From: Colwellia maritima
GTDB lineage: Bacteria > Pseudomonadota > Gammaproteobacteria > Enterobacterales > Alteromonadaceae
Length of the DNA: 64,000 nt
Direction: 5' to 3'
NCBI RefSeq assembly: GCF_022669015.1
Contig: NZ_JAKKSL010000003.1
Location: forward strand, 372,001 to 436,000
Shown: positions 50,747-59,389 of the stretch, piece after piece
Layout: the number at the start of each line of letters is the position of its first letter
Numbering within the stretch: position 1 is the stretch's first letter
Position numbers and translations under genes: made by a program
The notes under the pieces: model-generated
The model's database searches: none
Told to the model about the DNA's origin: nothing
Seen by the model: the letters and a program-made list of their open reading frames with translations, nothing else

Positions 50747-51075
50747 CGGCAATGTCATTGCTTTGATTAAACACGCTTAGTTTTTAAAGTGTTAGTAAAT
50801 ATTTTGACTTCATATTTGATAAATACCCCAAACTTGATTAGTAATATCACCTTACTAAGCTGATACAAAGAGAAAAGAGTACAAGAAAACAGAGAAAGGT
50901 GTGGAATTGTGCGTAATTAAATAACTTAGTATTTGAAAATTATTTTAATACAGTAAAAATAATTTATCGGTTTATGTTAAGTTGTATTAATATGACTTCA
51001 AAGTGCGCACAGAAGACATTAGCCTCAAATTTTTTGACATATATTTTCTAATCAATTGATATACTGATTCTTGCT
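50747..51075 (+). repeat. Transporter 3' flank, copy L1 of the hotspot repeat
   Basis: Non-coding sequence after the transporter stop. It contains AACACGCTTAGTTTTTAAAG, CCCCAAACTTGATTAGTAAT and TATGACTTCAAAGTGCGCA, which recur after the truncated transporter copy at 54947-55200. It has an insertion of about 45 bases relative to that copy. No gene seen. Confidence 0.8.
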
Positions 51076-51104
51076 CTGATATAGTAATTTAAGGATAATA
51101 ATTC

Positions 51105-51325
51105 GTGGATGTCCCATTTTGTTAGGAGTTGATAACTGGGCAAACTCACCAGGAGGCGTTAACGATGAATATTTTTGTGACGACCAAATTCGATTATTCG
51201 ATTCATCCGATAGGCACGAAGGGGGACTTAGCGGTTTAGATGGTCTAAATCTAGTTCGCACAAGACTACATGAGCAAAAGTCACCTATAAGGTTGGTAGG
51301 ATTATCGGGGGTTGTAAAATCATGA
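51105..51325 (+). CDS. Small hypothetical protein, possible frame break
   Basis: GTG at 51105 has AAGGA nine bases upstream and gives VDVPF, then stops. Adding one T in the T-run at about 51117 joins it to LLGVDNWANSPGGVNDEYFC... and VRTRLHEQKSPIRLVGLSGV, for about 73 residues ending at 51325. The second part is open in any case (from TTG 51119). No family recognised. It is the first cargo gene after the transporter flank, 38 bases before the next. Confidence 0.45.
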
Positions 51326-51363
51326 AATAAAAATAGTTTTTTGAAAAACAAAAGGAATTAAAA

Positions 51364-51995
51364 TTGAACGATAAATTATTAGAAGAAATAAAAGATGAAG
51401 TTTTCAAATACTACAATCAGAGTAAAGAAAAAAAATCACTAAATCAAAATATAGACGATACGTTAGAGTCAATTTCAAAAGTTACAGGTTTATCAATAGA
51501 AGAAATAAAGCCTATAGCTGATGATGTTCACAGCAACTATATTACGAATAAAAACAAAAAAAGAAATAAACTTATTTTACTTTTTCTTCTTTTATATTGG
51601 TTGTGATATTAATTTCTAGTTTCTTTTACTTTTCTAAAAAAAGTCCTGTAAAAATTGTTAGTGCTACAACGTATATTACAGACAAAATCACAGGAAAAAA
51701 CAAGCCTAATAAAGTGATTGAAACTGTAAATATAGATCAAACGATTTATGGCTATGTAAAATGGGATTTTGAAAAAAATAAAAACGAGTATCAATCTCAA
51801 TTAAAAATAACAGATAGCAAAGGCAGAGTAGCGAGGATTTGTATGCACGACACAAAACAACAAAGTTACTCTATGGTCTGGTCATGCTCGTATAAGTTTA
51901 AAAAAGGACTTGATTCTGTTGGAACTTGGAAATTTGAAGCGTTTATTGATGGTAAAAAAACAAGTGAAACATTTTTTACTGTTAAAAATATTTAA
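51364..51995 (+). CDS. Hypothetical single-span membrane protein, one frame break
   Basis: TTG start with AAAGGA eight bases upstream. The first 60 residues are charged and helical (KLLEEIKDEVFKYYNQSKEK). Then KKRNKLILLFLLL begins a membrane segment that is broken near 51593-51600 and resumes as VVILISSFFYFSKKS. The C-terminal 110 residues (IDQTIYGYVKWDF, GTWKFEAFIDGKKT) look like an extracytoplasmic beta domain. Base composition is markedly A/T-rich, unlike the neighbouring mal genes. Repaired length is about 210 residues. Function unknown. Confidence 0.6.
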
Positions 51996-51998
51996 TAT

Positions 51999-52075
51999 TG
52001 GAAACTCGATACAAAATCTAATCCAAATCACCGCTACTGATTAAATGCTAATGTCCGCAATGTGGCAATAGCGAT
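51999..52075 (+). repeat. Remnant of the malR downstream flank, copy R1
   Basis: GATACAAAATCTAATCCAAA and GCTAATGTCCGCAATGTGGC match the flank that precedes the malR 3' fragment at 54262-54330. Between 52076 and 52228 no gene is seen. Confidence 0.7.
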
Positions 52076-52228
52076 CAAAACAGAATAAATAAAATGCAAG
52101 TTAGAAAAAAACTAGAGGACTAACTTGTACTTTTGAACGGATTCGCCCAAAAGAGCAAGTTAATCCTATCTTGTTGTAAATACAATTAATTTGCAATTTT
52201 AATCATACTGACTCGCAACATTGTTTCG

Positions 52229-52252
52229 AGGGGATGGGCTTGTGCATCCCCT
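52229..52252. terminator. Hairpin downstream of the lipase gene
   Basis: AGGGGATG pairs with CATCCCCT around an eight-base loop, 16 bases beyond the lipase stop. No clear T-run, so termination is uncertain. Confidence 0.4.
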
Positions 52253-52267
52253 ACAAAATCTCTTTAA

Positions 52268-53410
52268 TTAAGTAGCTTTTAATGCCATTTTAGCCGCTTT
52301 AGTTAATCGGCCTAACGTGATATCAAATACCCATCGAATAAATTTATAAGTCAGTTCAATTGGAATAGCGCTATATTTTCCTGCAAATACCAACATATGC
52401 CCTAACATGCCTCTAACTTGTTCTTCGTAACCTGCCATATTTGCTATTTTTACCACTGACAGTGCCATTAAATCATAAACCGTACCTACACTTGCTCCCA
52501 TTACTTGTAATGATGCCACAGTACCGGCAGCTCCTCCGTCAATCATTAAAGTCATCAAAGCGGCGGCTAGTTTGTCTGCCCAATGAGTAGAGTAGGTCGT
52601 TTGTAAGCGATTATTATAATTTAAGACAACTCTTTGCGATAAAGAACCCGCTTTTTGACTATAAATATGATGCCAATCATTCTTGTTTGCCGTATTAATA
52701 TAACCAGGGCTTGCATCCATAGAATGGGCACCAAGATTAATACCTTGTGCTCTGTCTGAAACATACTCAACGCCATTAATAGGGGCGTGGTGAAAAGGCC
52801 AGACAGGAATTTTAGGTACTGGATCAGCACCATGTACACAGCGAAATATTTTATCAATACGGGCACTGCTTTTTATTGCAAAATCTTTTTTGCCTACCCG
52901 TGGGCAACCAAACGTATACAAGTAAACGGTTTTATTAAACTCAACCTTGATCCAGTCAGCCACTAAAGTGGCTAATGCCCCTCCTAAACTGTGCCCAATA
53001 CAATGAATAGCCCCCGTACTTTTTTGCACTTCTGGTTGTCTCATGTATTGAGACAGATTATCTCTAAAAGAGGCGAAAGTGTTTTGAAAACCTGTGTGTA
53101 CTGCACTGCCTGTATCGCTATTTTTACTGTGACAAGTCGCATCAGTCAGCGCATCAGCTAATGACGCCGTACCTCGAATGGCAATAACATGATCGCCTTT
53201 ATGTGTTTGGCTATGCCCTTGCCCAATTAATACAAAACCTGTAGTTTCTCGCCAAAAAAAACCGCCGGATGTTCCTTGATGTACATTGGTTAAATTAAAT
53301 TTAAAGTGGCTTTTTGTTGCAGGTAACGGCCTAAGTCTTTTTGGAGTAGTCTCAATTTGATAAGCAAGAGAAGCTATCTCTGATGCTACTTTAGGTGATA
53401 TTTCTACCAT
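52268..53410 (-). CDS. Class 3 lipase (alpha/beta-hydrolase), possible antibacterial effector
   Basis: 380 residues without a signal peptide. It has IRGTASLADALTDA (oxyanion region), the nucleophile elbow GHSLGGALATLVADW, FGCPRVGKKDFA and HGADPVPKIP with the catalytic Asp, as in Lipase_3 enzymes. The N-terminus VEISPKVASEIASLAYQIE and a hydrophobic C-terminal third (about residues 290-370) resemble lipases delivered by type VI secretion. No VgrG or PAAR gene is present, so this is inference. The gene upstream encodes a small exported protein, and a ghost of a second lipase lies behind it. Confidence 0.8.
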   Translation of the reverse strand: MVEISPKVASEIASLAYQIETTPKRLRPLPATKSHFKFNLTNVHQGTSGGFFWRETTGFVLIGQGHSQTHKGDHVIAIRGTASLADALTDATCHSKNSDTGSAVHTGFQNTFASFRDNLSQYMRQPEVQKSTGAIHCIGHSLGGALATLVADWIKVEFNKTVYLYTFGCPRVGKKDFAIKSSARIDKIFRCVHGADPVPKIPVWPFHHAPINGVEYVSDRAQGINLGAHSMDASPGYINTANKNDWHHIYSQKAGSLSQRVVLNYNNRLQTTYSTHWADKLAAALMTLMIDGGAAGTVASLQVMGASVGTVYDLMALSVVKIANMAGYEEQVRGMLGHMLVFAGKYSAIPIELTYKFIRWVFDITLGRLTKAAKMALKAT

Positions 53411-53436
53411 ACTTCATCCTTAATGTTAGTGTGAAA

Positions 53437-54075
53437 TTAATTTATTTCTTCATAAGATCTTATTACTTCATTATTGTAATAAGTAGTAACCTTGTCATTT
53501 TCCCAATGACAAATAGTCGAGACTAGTTGTTCATTTCTCGTATTGTATCCCGTAGTATCTACCATCTGATCTACTTCTTTATTTTGTAAGTCAGCATTTA
53601 ATTGAAGCATTAAGTTGTTCAGTGGTGGAGATGAGCGCCAATGCTTACTTGCTCCCCACAACAAAAACATATCATCTTCATGTTCGTTAGTTTCTTTTTT
53701 AATATATATTTCTTGTGATACTGGGAGGTTTTGACCAAAAATATCACTTGGTGAACGTGATTTGACTACTATTTCATCAAATGAGAATTCGCCTTGGGTA
53801 TTGGTTAACGCATAATCAATAATCGCATTTTTTTTATCGTAGCCACTATAAAAAAGCTCACGTACAACTTCTACGCCAGATAAGGGTTGTCCATTATCTG
53901 TAATTCGACCTTTTACTGGAGGGGATAACTGAACCTCAGTCTTTTTAAAAAAACCAAACATGGCTTGACTCTCCATAGAGTAAAGAAATATTGCTATAAG
54001 TGTAAAACACAGAGTAAATAAGCTAACAGGGGAAAGTAGATAACGACATTTTTGATAAGTTTTTTCCTTCAACAT
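53437..54075 (-). CDS. DUF6795-like exported protein, candidate lipase immunity protein
   Basis: 212 residues. An N-terminal membrane segment or signal (SLFTLCFTLIAIFLYSM, about residues 18-34) is followed by a carboxypeptidase-regulatory-like beta domain (VKGRITDNGQPLSGVEVVRE, NTQGEFSFDEI). It is 26 bases upstream of the lipase gene on the same strand. A periplasm-facing beta protein paired with a cytosolic-type lipase fits an immunity role, but this is inferred from position and topology only. The DUF6795 assignment is from memory of the family. Confidence 0.6.
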   Translation of the reverse strand: MLKEKTYQKCRYLLSPVSLFTLCFTLIAIFLYSMESQAMFGFFKKTEVQLSPPVKGRITDNGQPLSGVEVVRELFYSGYDKKNAIIDYALTNTQGEFSFDEIVVKSRSPSDIFGQNLPVSQEIYIKKETNEHEDDMFLLWGASKHWRSSPPLNNLMLQLNADLQNKEVDQMVDTTGYNTRNEQLVSTICHWENDKVTTYYNNEVIRSYEEIN

Positions 54076-54149
54076 AATAACACCCTCCTTTTTGTTATGC
54101 TTACTTCTAGGCGCTCATTATATTCAGCTACTCAAGATAAATCAATAAA

Positions 54150-54226
54150 GGGGATTTCTGACTGCGTCATTAAATCATAAATAGTATCTACTCTTGCCCC
54201 CATGGTTTGTAATGATGCAACTATAT
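54150..54226 (-). pseudogene. Fragment of a second class 3 lipase gene
   Basis: On the minus strand, ASLQTMGARVDTIYDLM reads in one frame. It aligns with ASLQVMGASVGTVYDLM of the lipase at 52268-53410 (its residues about 305-321) and ends soon after. The remaining gene is gone. It differs enough to derive from a diverged paralogue, not from local error. Confidence 0.65.
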
Positions 54227-54331
54227 GTTGAATAACAATTAACGGGGACAGTCACTCAACATAGCACGGATATCGATACAAAATCTAATCCACCTTGCTT
54301 GATTTGTTCTTATAGCTAATGTCAGCAATGT

Positions 54332-54846
54332 GGCAAAAGTTTGTGTTCTGAGAAAGATTAGAGCAACAAGCTGCTTTCAAGTTGCTCAAATGAATAAAGT
54401 CTAACTTAATCAGCTACCACATGATTTTCGAACAATAACGCTAGGTTCAATTAAGGTAGTACTGATCTTTTGACCACTTATTGATGATAGTAAGGTGTTT
54501 ACTAACAGCTCGCCTGCCAATTGAGTATCTTGCTTAACCGTTGTTAACGGTGGAAATGTAAAGCCGGCAATGGCGATATCATCAAACCCAACCACCGCAA
54601 CTTGGTCTGGTATGGTAATATTATGTTCTTTTAACGCACGCATTGCGCCTATAGCAATCAAATCACACGCCGCACAAATAACATCAAATTTTTCACCAGT
54701 ATTTATTAATTCACACGCGGCTTTGTAACCGACTTCTTCAGTATACAGAGCGTTAAACTGCATTTTACTATTAACCACTAAACCGTGATCTTTCAGTGCC
54801 TGACAATGGCCTTTATAGCGATCATAAAATTCAGGTGCATGGCTAG
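54332..54846 (-). pseudogene. malR 3' fragment, copy 1
   Basis: The C-terminal half of the LacI regulator, reading VVNSKMQFNALYTEEVGYKA to RKSCGS and its downstream hairpin, almost identical to 59325-59826. Homology stops abruptly at GGCTAG (54841-54846), where it abuts a fragment of the transporter 3' end. No DNA-binding domain is present, so it cannot act as a repressor. Confidence 0.85.
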
Positions 54847-54850
54847 TAGT

Positions 54851-54946
54851 TTTATCATGGGTGGCCTAGTTAATTTATCAGTGTTTTTTGTTAAAGATGG
54901 TACAGCAGAGAAAGTAGCCACTTGCAGTGAGGAAGTTGTTGCCTAA
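54851..54946 (+). pseudogene. Sugar transporter 3' fragment
   Basis: Reads IMGGLVNLSVFFVKDGTAEK, then VATCSEEVVA and stop. This aligns with the last 32 residues of the transporter at 49224-50746 (...FSVYFVKDGVEEKLADCSEE). It is diverged, so it comes from an older or foreign copy. Confidence 0.8.
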
Positions 54947-55235
54947 CAGCAATGCCATTGCTTTGATTAAACACGCTTAGTTTTTAAAGTGTTAGTGAAT
55001 ATTTTAACTTCCATATTTGATACATACCCCAAACTTGATTAGTAATATCACCTTACTAAGCTGATACAAAGAGAAAAGAGTACAAGAAAACAGTAAAAAT
55101 AGTTCATCGGCTTATTTTTAGTTGTATTAATATGACTTCAAAGTGCGCATTGCTGACATTAACTTCGAAATATTTGCCATATGTTTTCTAATGAATTATT
55201 GGTGTCATATTACTGAGAAGCCGTCCATAATAAAC
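54947..55235 (+). repeat. Transporter 3' flank, copy L3
   Basis: Matches 50747-51060 over AACACGCTTAGTTTTTAAAG to TATGACTTCAAAGTGCGCA. Its last part, GTCATATTACTGAGAAGCC with TCCATAATAA, recurs at 56309-56337. Confidence 0.8.
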
Positions 55236-55260
55236 GTTATACACCAGAGGGAATCAAGCA

Positions 55261-55479
55261 ATGAAATTAATTTTTACAAATGAAAAAGGTATTTCTGAAG
55301 TTTTAGCCACTAGTGGCGATCTTTCGACACTTAAGCAAAAAGCATCTGAACATTATACTGGTAATGAGCTGCCAATTTGGGAGTCTGACCTAGTTGGTAA
55401 ACCATACAATGATCATGTACCTGAATTACCGTATTCGTTCAAACTTGAAAACGGTTCGTCTTACTCAATTGGCAAATAA
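55261..55479 (+). CDS. Small hypothetical protein
   Basis: 72 residues, MKLIFTNEKGISEVLATSG..., mixed alpha/beta with no signal peptide and no recognised family. AGAGGGAATCAAGCA precedes the ATG and provides a plausible ribosome binding site. It lies 25 bases after the repeated flank, the same relative place as other cargo genes. Confidence 0.55.
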   Translation: MKLIFTNEKGISEVLATSGDLSTLKQKASEHYTGNELPIWESDLVGKPYNDHVPELPYSFKLENGSSYSIGK

Positions 55480-55584
55480 TGTAAAACAAGTTTGTCAATG
55501 AAATGCACTTACGTGCTAGACCGCTCAAATATAAGTTTTAATGTATTATTACCTCAGAATTAACGTAGCCGCGATGAGAGAAAT

Positions 55585-56151
55585 ATGAACACATTTCAAA
55601 AAAAATATGACCATGCAACGATAGCTTTAAGGAGGGCAAAGCTCCTTTATAATGAGTTTTGTATTTTATTCGAAGATGATAAAAATCTAGAGATATTGAG
55701 ATTGGGTGCAAAAAATTTCTTTGGTTTGCTGTTTGATGAATTACAGGATTCGATTTTGATAAAACTGTGTAAACTAACTGATAATACTAAACAGAAACAG
55801 AACACTAATCTGACAGCTGAATATTTTTTGAAACAAGAAATACTATTAAAAAATCAGGCATACCAAGATATAAAAAACATTTACTATAACGAAGTGATTC
55901 CTGCTAGGAACAAAGTCAATGAATATAGAAACAAGTACATGGCGCATTCAGATTACCAAAAAATGATTACACTGGATGGTACAAGACCATCGTTAAATGA
56001 AATTAAAGACTTACTGGAATCTCTAGAGAAATATTTTGGTGAAATTAGTATCCATTGTCTGGGGGTTACGGATTTCTTTAGAGGGCCTACTCCTCTTTAC
56101 TGTGGTCTTGGATATTTGGTTCAACTTTTGGATAGTGCTAATAGTGGTTAA
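55585..56151 (+). CDS. HEPN/AbiU2-like protein, candidate phage-defence or toxin gene
   Basis: 188 residues, mostly helical and highly A/T-rich. The segment EYRNKYMAHSDYQ (about residues 112-124) contains R-X5-H, the HEPN ribonuclease-type motif, with the RNK..AH context seen in AbiU2-like HEPN proteins. LFDELQDSILIKLCKLTDN also fits that group. GAGAGAAAT precedes the ATG. No obvious antitoxin adjoins, unless the 72-residue protein upstream serves as one. Function is inferred only. Confidence 0.55.
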   Translation: MNTFQKKYDHATIALRRAKLLYNEFCILFEDDKNLEILRLGAKNFFGLLFDELQDSILIKLCKLTDNTKQKQNTNLTAEYFLKQEILLKNQAYQDIKNIYYNEVIPARNKVNEYRNKYMAHSDYQKMITLDGTRPSLNEIKDLLESLEKYFGEISIHCLGVTDFFRGPTPLYCGLGYLVQLLDSANSG

Positions 56152-56164
56152 TAAATCCATTATT

Positions 56165-56345
56165 TATACTAAACCTAAATAAGCTAAATAGTATTGAAGT
56201 CTTAGGTCAGCTAAGTGGCATTTTTTGTCCTTAGCTTAACGCTAACAAAGTGCATTACTGGCATTAGAAATGATTTTCTTGCGTTATGATTTCTATTGAT
56301 TTATTCGAGTCATATTACTGAAAATCCTCCATAATAAGGGGGGCA
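56165..56345 (+). repeat. Abutting malR-flank (R3) and transporter-flank (L4) remnants
   Basis: CCTAAATAAGCTAAAT with GTCTTAGGTC (56174-56212) is a diverged form of the malR downstream flank at 56875-56925. It is followed by AACAAAGTGCATTACTGGCA and GAGTCATATTACTGAAAATCC, a diverged form of the end of copy L3. No gene seen in this 290-base stretch. Confidence 0.6.
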
Positions 56346-56441
56346 TCGATTACAAACTGTTACAGTTATTTATTTAATTCTCTGTAATCTAGAGTGGCGA
56401 GTTGTTTAATTTACAGTAACTGTTTTATAGGGAATTGATAT

Positions 56442-56837
56442 ATGGATTTAAAAGTAATTGTTTTGCCTTTTTTAGGTTTACTTACTTTAGTTGGTTGTGA
56501 TGAAAAAACAACCACAGATGGCATCACTTGTACCGCTAACGTTGCACCTGCGATTACGATTGGTGTTATAGATAAAGCTACAGGTGATTTTATTGCTTGT
56601 GATGCAAGCGCTGTCATTGAAGATACTGGTTTTTCTGTAGAGATCCCACCATATGTTGATGCTTACGGGGTATGTGATAACACTCACACGCTTCAAGTCG
56701 CACATGAAAGAAGTGGAGTATATGATGTCCATGTATTTAAGGAAGGATACCTTGATTGGTCTATGTATAGTATTGAAGTAACCTCTGGTATATGTCATGT
56801 CAATACTGTTCATATAATTGCTGAACTAGAAAAATAA
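56442..56837 (+). CDS. Small lipoprotein of unknown function
   Basis: 131 residues. The lipobox is LTLVGC (cysteine about residue 19) after MDLKVIVLPFLGLL. The mature part has paired cysteines and a carboxypeptidase-regulatory-like beta pattern (ITIGVIDKATGDFIACDASA, GVYDVHVFKEGYLDW). AGGGAATTGATAT precedes the ATG. A copy with most of the gene deleted lies at 59091-59240. No function can be assigned. Confidence 0.65.
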   Translation: MDLKVIVLPFLGLLTLVGCDEKTTTDGITCTANVAPAITIGVIDKATGDFIACDASAVIEDTGFSVEIPPYVDAYGVCDNTHTLQVAHERSGVYDVHVFKEGYLDWSMYSIEVTSGICHVNTVHIIAELEK

Positions 56838-56931
56838 ATTATAAGAATTTAAAGCGTTATCCATACAAAGTCTAATCCAAATAAGCTAAATAAGCTAAAT
56901 GGTGTCGAGGCCTAAGGTCTCTTTTGTGGCA

Positions 56932-57359
56932 AAAATTAGTGTTCTGAGAAAAATTAGAGCAACAAGCTGCTTTCAAGTTGCTCAAATGAATAAAGTCTAA
57001 CTTAATCAGCTACCACATGATTTTCGAACAATAACGCTAGGTTCAATTAAGGTAGTACTGATGTCATGACCACTTATTGAAGATAGTAAGGTGTTTACTA
57101 ACAGCTCGCCTGCCAATTGAGTATCTTGTTTAACCGTTGTTAACGGCGGAAATGTAAAGCCGGCAATGGCGATATCATCAAACCCAACCCCCGCAACTTG
57201 GTCTGGTATGGTAATATTATGTTCTTTTAACGCACGCATTGCGCCTATAGCAATCAAATCACACGCCGCACAAATAACATCAAATTTTTCACCAGTATTT
57301 ATTAATTCACACGCGGCTTTGTAAGCAGCTTCTTCAGTATACAGAGCGTTAAACTGCAT
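56932..57359 (-). pseudogene. malR 3' fragment, copy 2
   Basis: Shorter than copy 1: reads MQFNALYTEEAAYKAACELI to RKSCGS with the same downstream hairpin. Homology to malR stops at 57359, inside the effector-binding domain. The following 190 bases (57360-57551) match nothing else in the window and hold no convincing gene. Confidence 0.85.
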
Positions 57360-57551
57360 GATCACTTTATGAGTCAAGCTTACGTTAGCGTTTGTTTCAC
57401 TCTTTGACCTTATGGGCATGGTTGGAAGCACAAACTATTGCCATGAAGACGATGGATTTAGATACTAAAAATCAGCTCTAGAAGAGGCTGTTCATGCCTG
57501 TTGCGTCGTTCATATGTATTACGGGGTGTAATGTTCCCAAGGGGCTTTCCT

Positions 57552-58927
57552 TTAACTAGCTTTACTCTCAATGAAATGCTCTAGCATATAAAGTGGAATG
57601 CTCATAACTGATGCTTGGTATTCTTCATCATTATTTTTAGTTATACTCCAAGTTTCTATTTCAGTATTGCCAGAGTAACAACGAAGTGATGTTTTGAATA
57701 CTTTCTCTTCTAGTAATAATTTTAATGATTTTAGTTTGTTAGATTTCCCAGATTTACATTCTATCGGATAGATTTCGCTACCAACTTCAGTAATGAAATC
57801 AACTTCTGCTGTTGATCCTTTCTTTTGCCTTTCCCAATGATAGATTGCCTTCGTTTTATAAAAGGGAGGAATAGAGGCGAGTGTTTGAGCCACATATTGT
57901 TCTGCGATAGCGCCATTAGCCATGTCGTTAATATCAATATTTGAATAAATTGACATCGGGCTTACCCCCATAAATGAGTAACAAAGTCCAAGATCGAGGC
58001 CAAACAGCTTGTAGTTTTTAGGGTTAACACCATTAAGTAAAGGTGTTTTGTTTTCACTAGTGTGAATACTACGCCTAATTACTTTCGCACTTGCAAGAAT
58101 ATCAATGTGTTTTTTAACTTTTTCAATTTTATACCCTGGAGCTATTTTGTTGTACTGTAGCCCTTTAGAAGGGTTACTCATAACTACACTAAGTATTCTT
58201 TCTAGTAGTTCCGTGTCGTACTTTGTATCAGATAGGTCGGAATATTTAGGTAAATCTTCAATGTACCCAGTAATTATGTCGTTTTTTATCGCATCTAAAC
58301 GCAAAGGCCCTTCTTTATTTATACTGGCTTGAACCGCAGCAGGCATTCCACCGCATACGAGATATTCTTTAAAGATATTTGAAAGGATTGTGTGAAGTCC
58401 TTCGCTTACTGGTTTTGTTGGAGATAGTTCTTTTAGTTTGTCATAAGCAAGTTTATTGGCTGCCAATAAATATTCTTCAAAAGTCATCGGGTTTAGATAA
58501 CTATATTCTATTCGACCTGTTGGGCCTTGTTGTCTGTTTTTATTGTTAATTTCGAACTCTAAAAGTGATCCTGCCGAAATCACTTTAAAATCAGGGGCTT
58601 TTTCTTTGAAGTAACGTAAGTATGAATAAAGATTCGGTAGCTCCTGTATTTCATCAAAAAAAATACTACGTTTTTCGGGTCGACGTTAACACCTTGTTCT
58701 AACATAATGTGTTCAAGGATTTCCTTAGCCTTTTCTTTGTGTTCAAGCATATGTGTAAAGCTCTGAGATTCTTCCATGTTGATCTCTATAAGATGCAGTT
58801 CCAATTTTTCAGCTAATTTCCGAATTAGGGTTGTTTTTCCGACTTGTCTTGCTCCTCTAAGAACCATAACCCCTCTTGAGTCTCGTTCAGCCCATTCAAT
58901 TAACTTTTCTAAACACTTTCTATACAT
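57552..58927 (-). CDS. AAA ATPase with DUF4143 domain, one frame break
   Basis: N-terminal AAA_14 domain with Walker A RGARQVGKTTLIRKLAE, a Walker B-like VVFFFDEIQELPNL after repair, then a C-terminal DUF4143 region ending with a restriction-endonuclease-like motif TAEVDFITEVGSEIYPIECKSGKS (D...E-X-K). The frame breaks in the T-run at about 58665-58672, one T short. About 458 residues. Start taken as ATG 58927. Such ATPases are frequent on mobile or accessory DNA, and their role is unknown. Confidence 0.82.
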
Positions 58928-59090
58928 CGCGCTACCCAAGACCAATCAATATTGTATTTTAATTGGTATATAGTAAATAAGTAGGGGTAAAAAAACAACA
59001 TAAAGGTAAAAAAGAATGGGTATTAACTACCGTAAAAAGGTAAAAAGTAAGGGTTAACGTACTGCTAAAAGTTAAAATTAAGGAGGGCAT

Positions 59091-59240
59091 CGATTACAAA
59101 CTATTACAGTAATTTATTTAATTCTCTGTAATCTAAAGTGGCGAGTTATATAATTTGCAGTAACTGTTTTTAGGGTATTGATATATGGATTTAAAAGTAA
59201 TTATTTTGCCTTTTTTAAGTTTGAAAAATAAATTATAAGA
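59091..59240 (+). pseudogene. Deleted copy of the small lipoprotein gene
   Basis: CATCGATTACAAACTATTAC to GATATATGGATTTAAAAGTA match the promoter region and first codons at 56344-56460. At about 59221 the sequence jumps to GAAAAATAAATTATAAGAAT, the last codons and 3' flank of that gene (56826 on). About 350 internal bases are missing. The bases before it (58928-59085) show only short GGTAAAAA repeats. Confidence 0.8.
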
Positions 59241-59340
59241 ATTTAAAGCGTTATCCATACAAAGTCTAATCCAAATAAGCTAAATGGTGTCGAGGCCTAA
59301 GGTCTCTTTTGTAGCAAAGTTAGTGTTCTGATAAAGATTA

Positions 59341-59367
59341 GAGCAACAAGCTGCTTTCAAGTTGCTC
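59341..59367 (-). terminator. Hairpin downstream of malR (present in all three copies)
   Basis: GAGCAAC pairs with GTTGCTC around a 13-base loop, 23 bases beyond the malR stop. The same hairpin is retained in the two malR fragments. T-run is weak. Confidence 0.45.
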
Positions 59368-59389
59368 AAATGAACAAAGTCTAACTTAA

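Noticed and set aside
51052..51351. 99-codon frame on the minus strand
   Set aside because: Overlaps the plus-strand small gene that has a ribosome site; the minus frame has low-complexity composition and no start signal.
51996..57000. Cassette-like layout with repeated flanks suggested an integron array with attC sites
   Set aside because: No GTTRRRY/RYYYAAC core pairs with a foldable site between them, no integrase gene, and the repeats are recognisable malR and transporter 3' ends.
57360..57551. Possible transposase remnant after malR fragment 2
   Set aside because: Short frames only, without any recognisable transposase motif; left as unexplained sequence.
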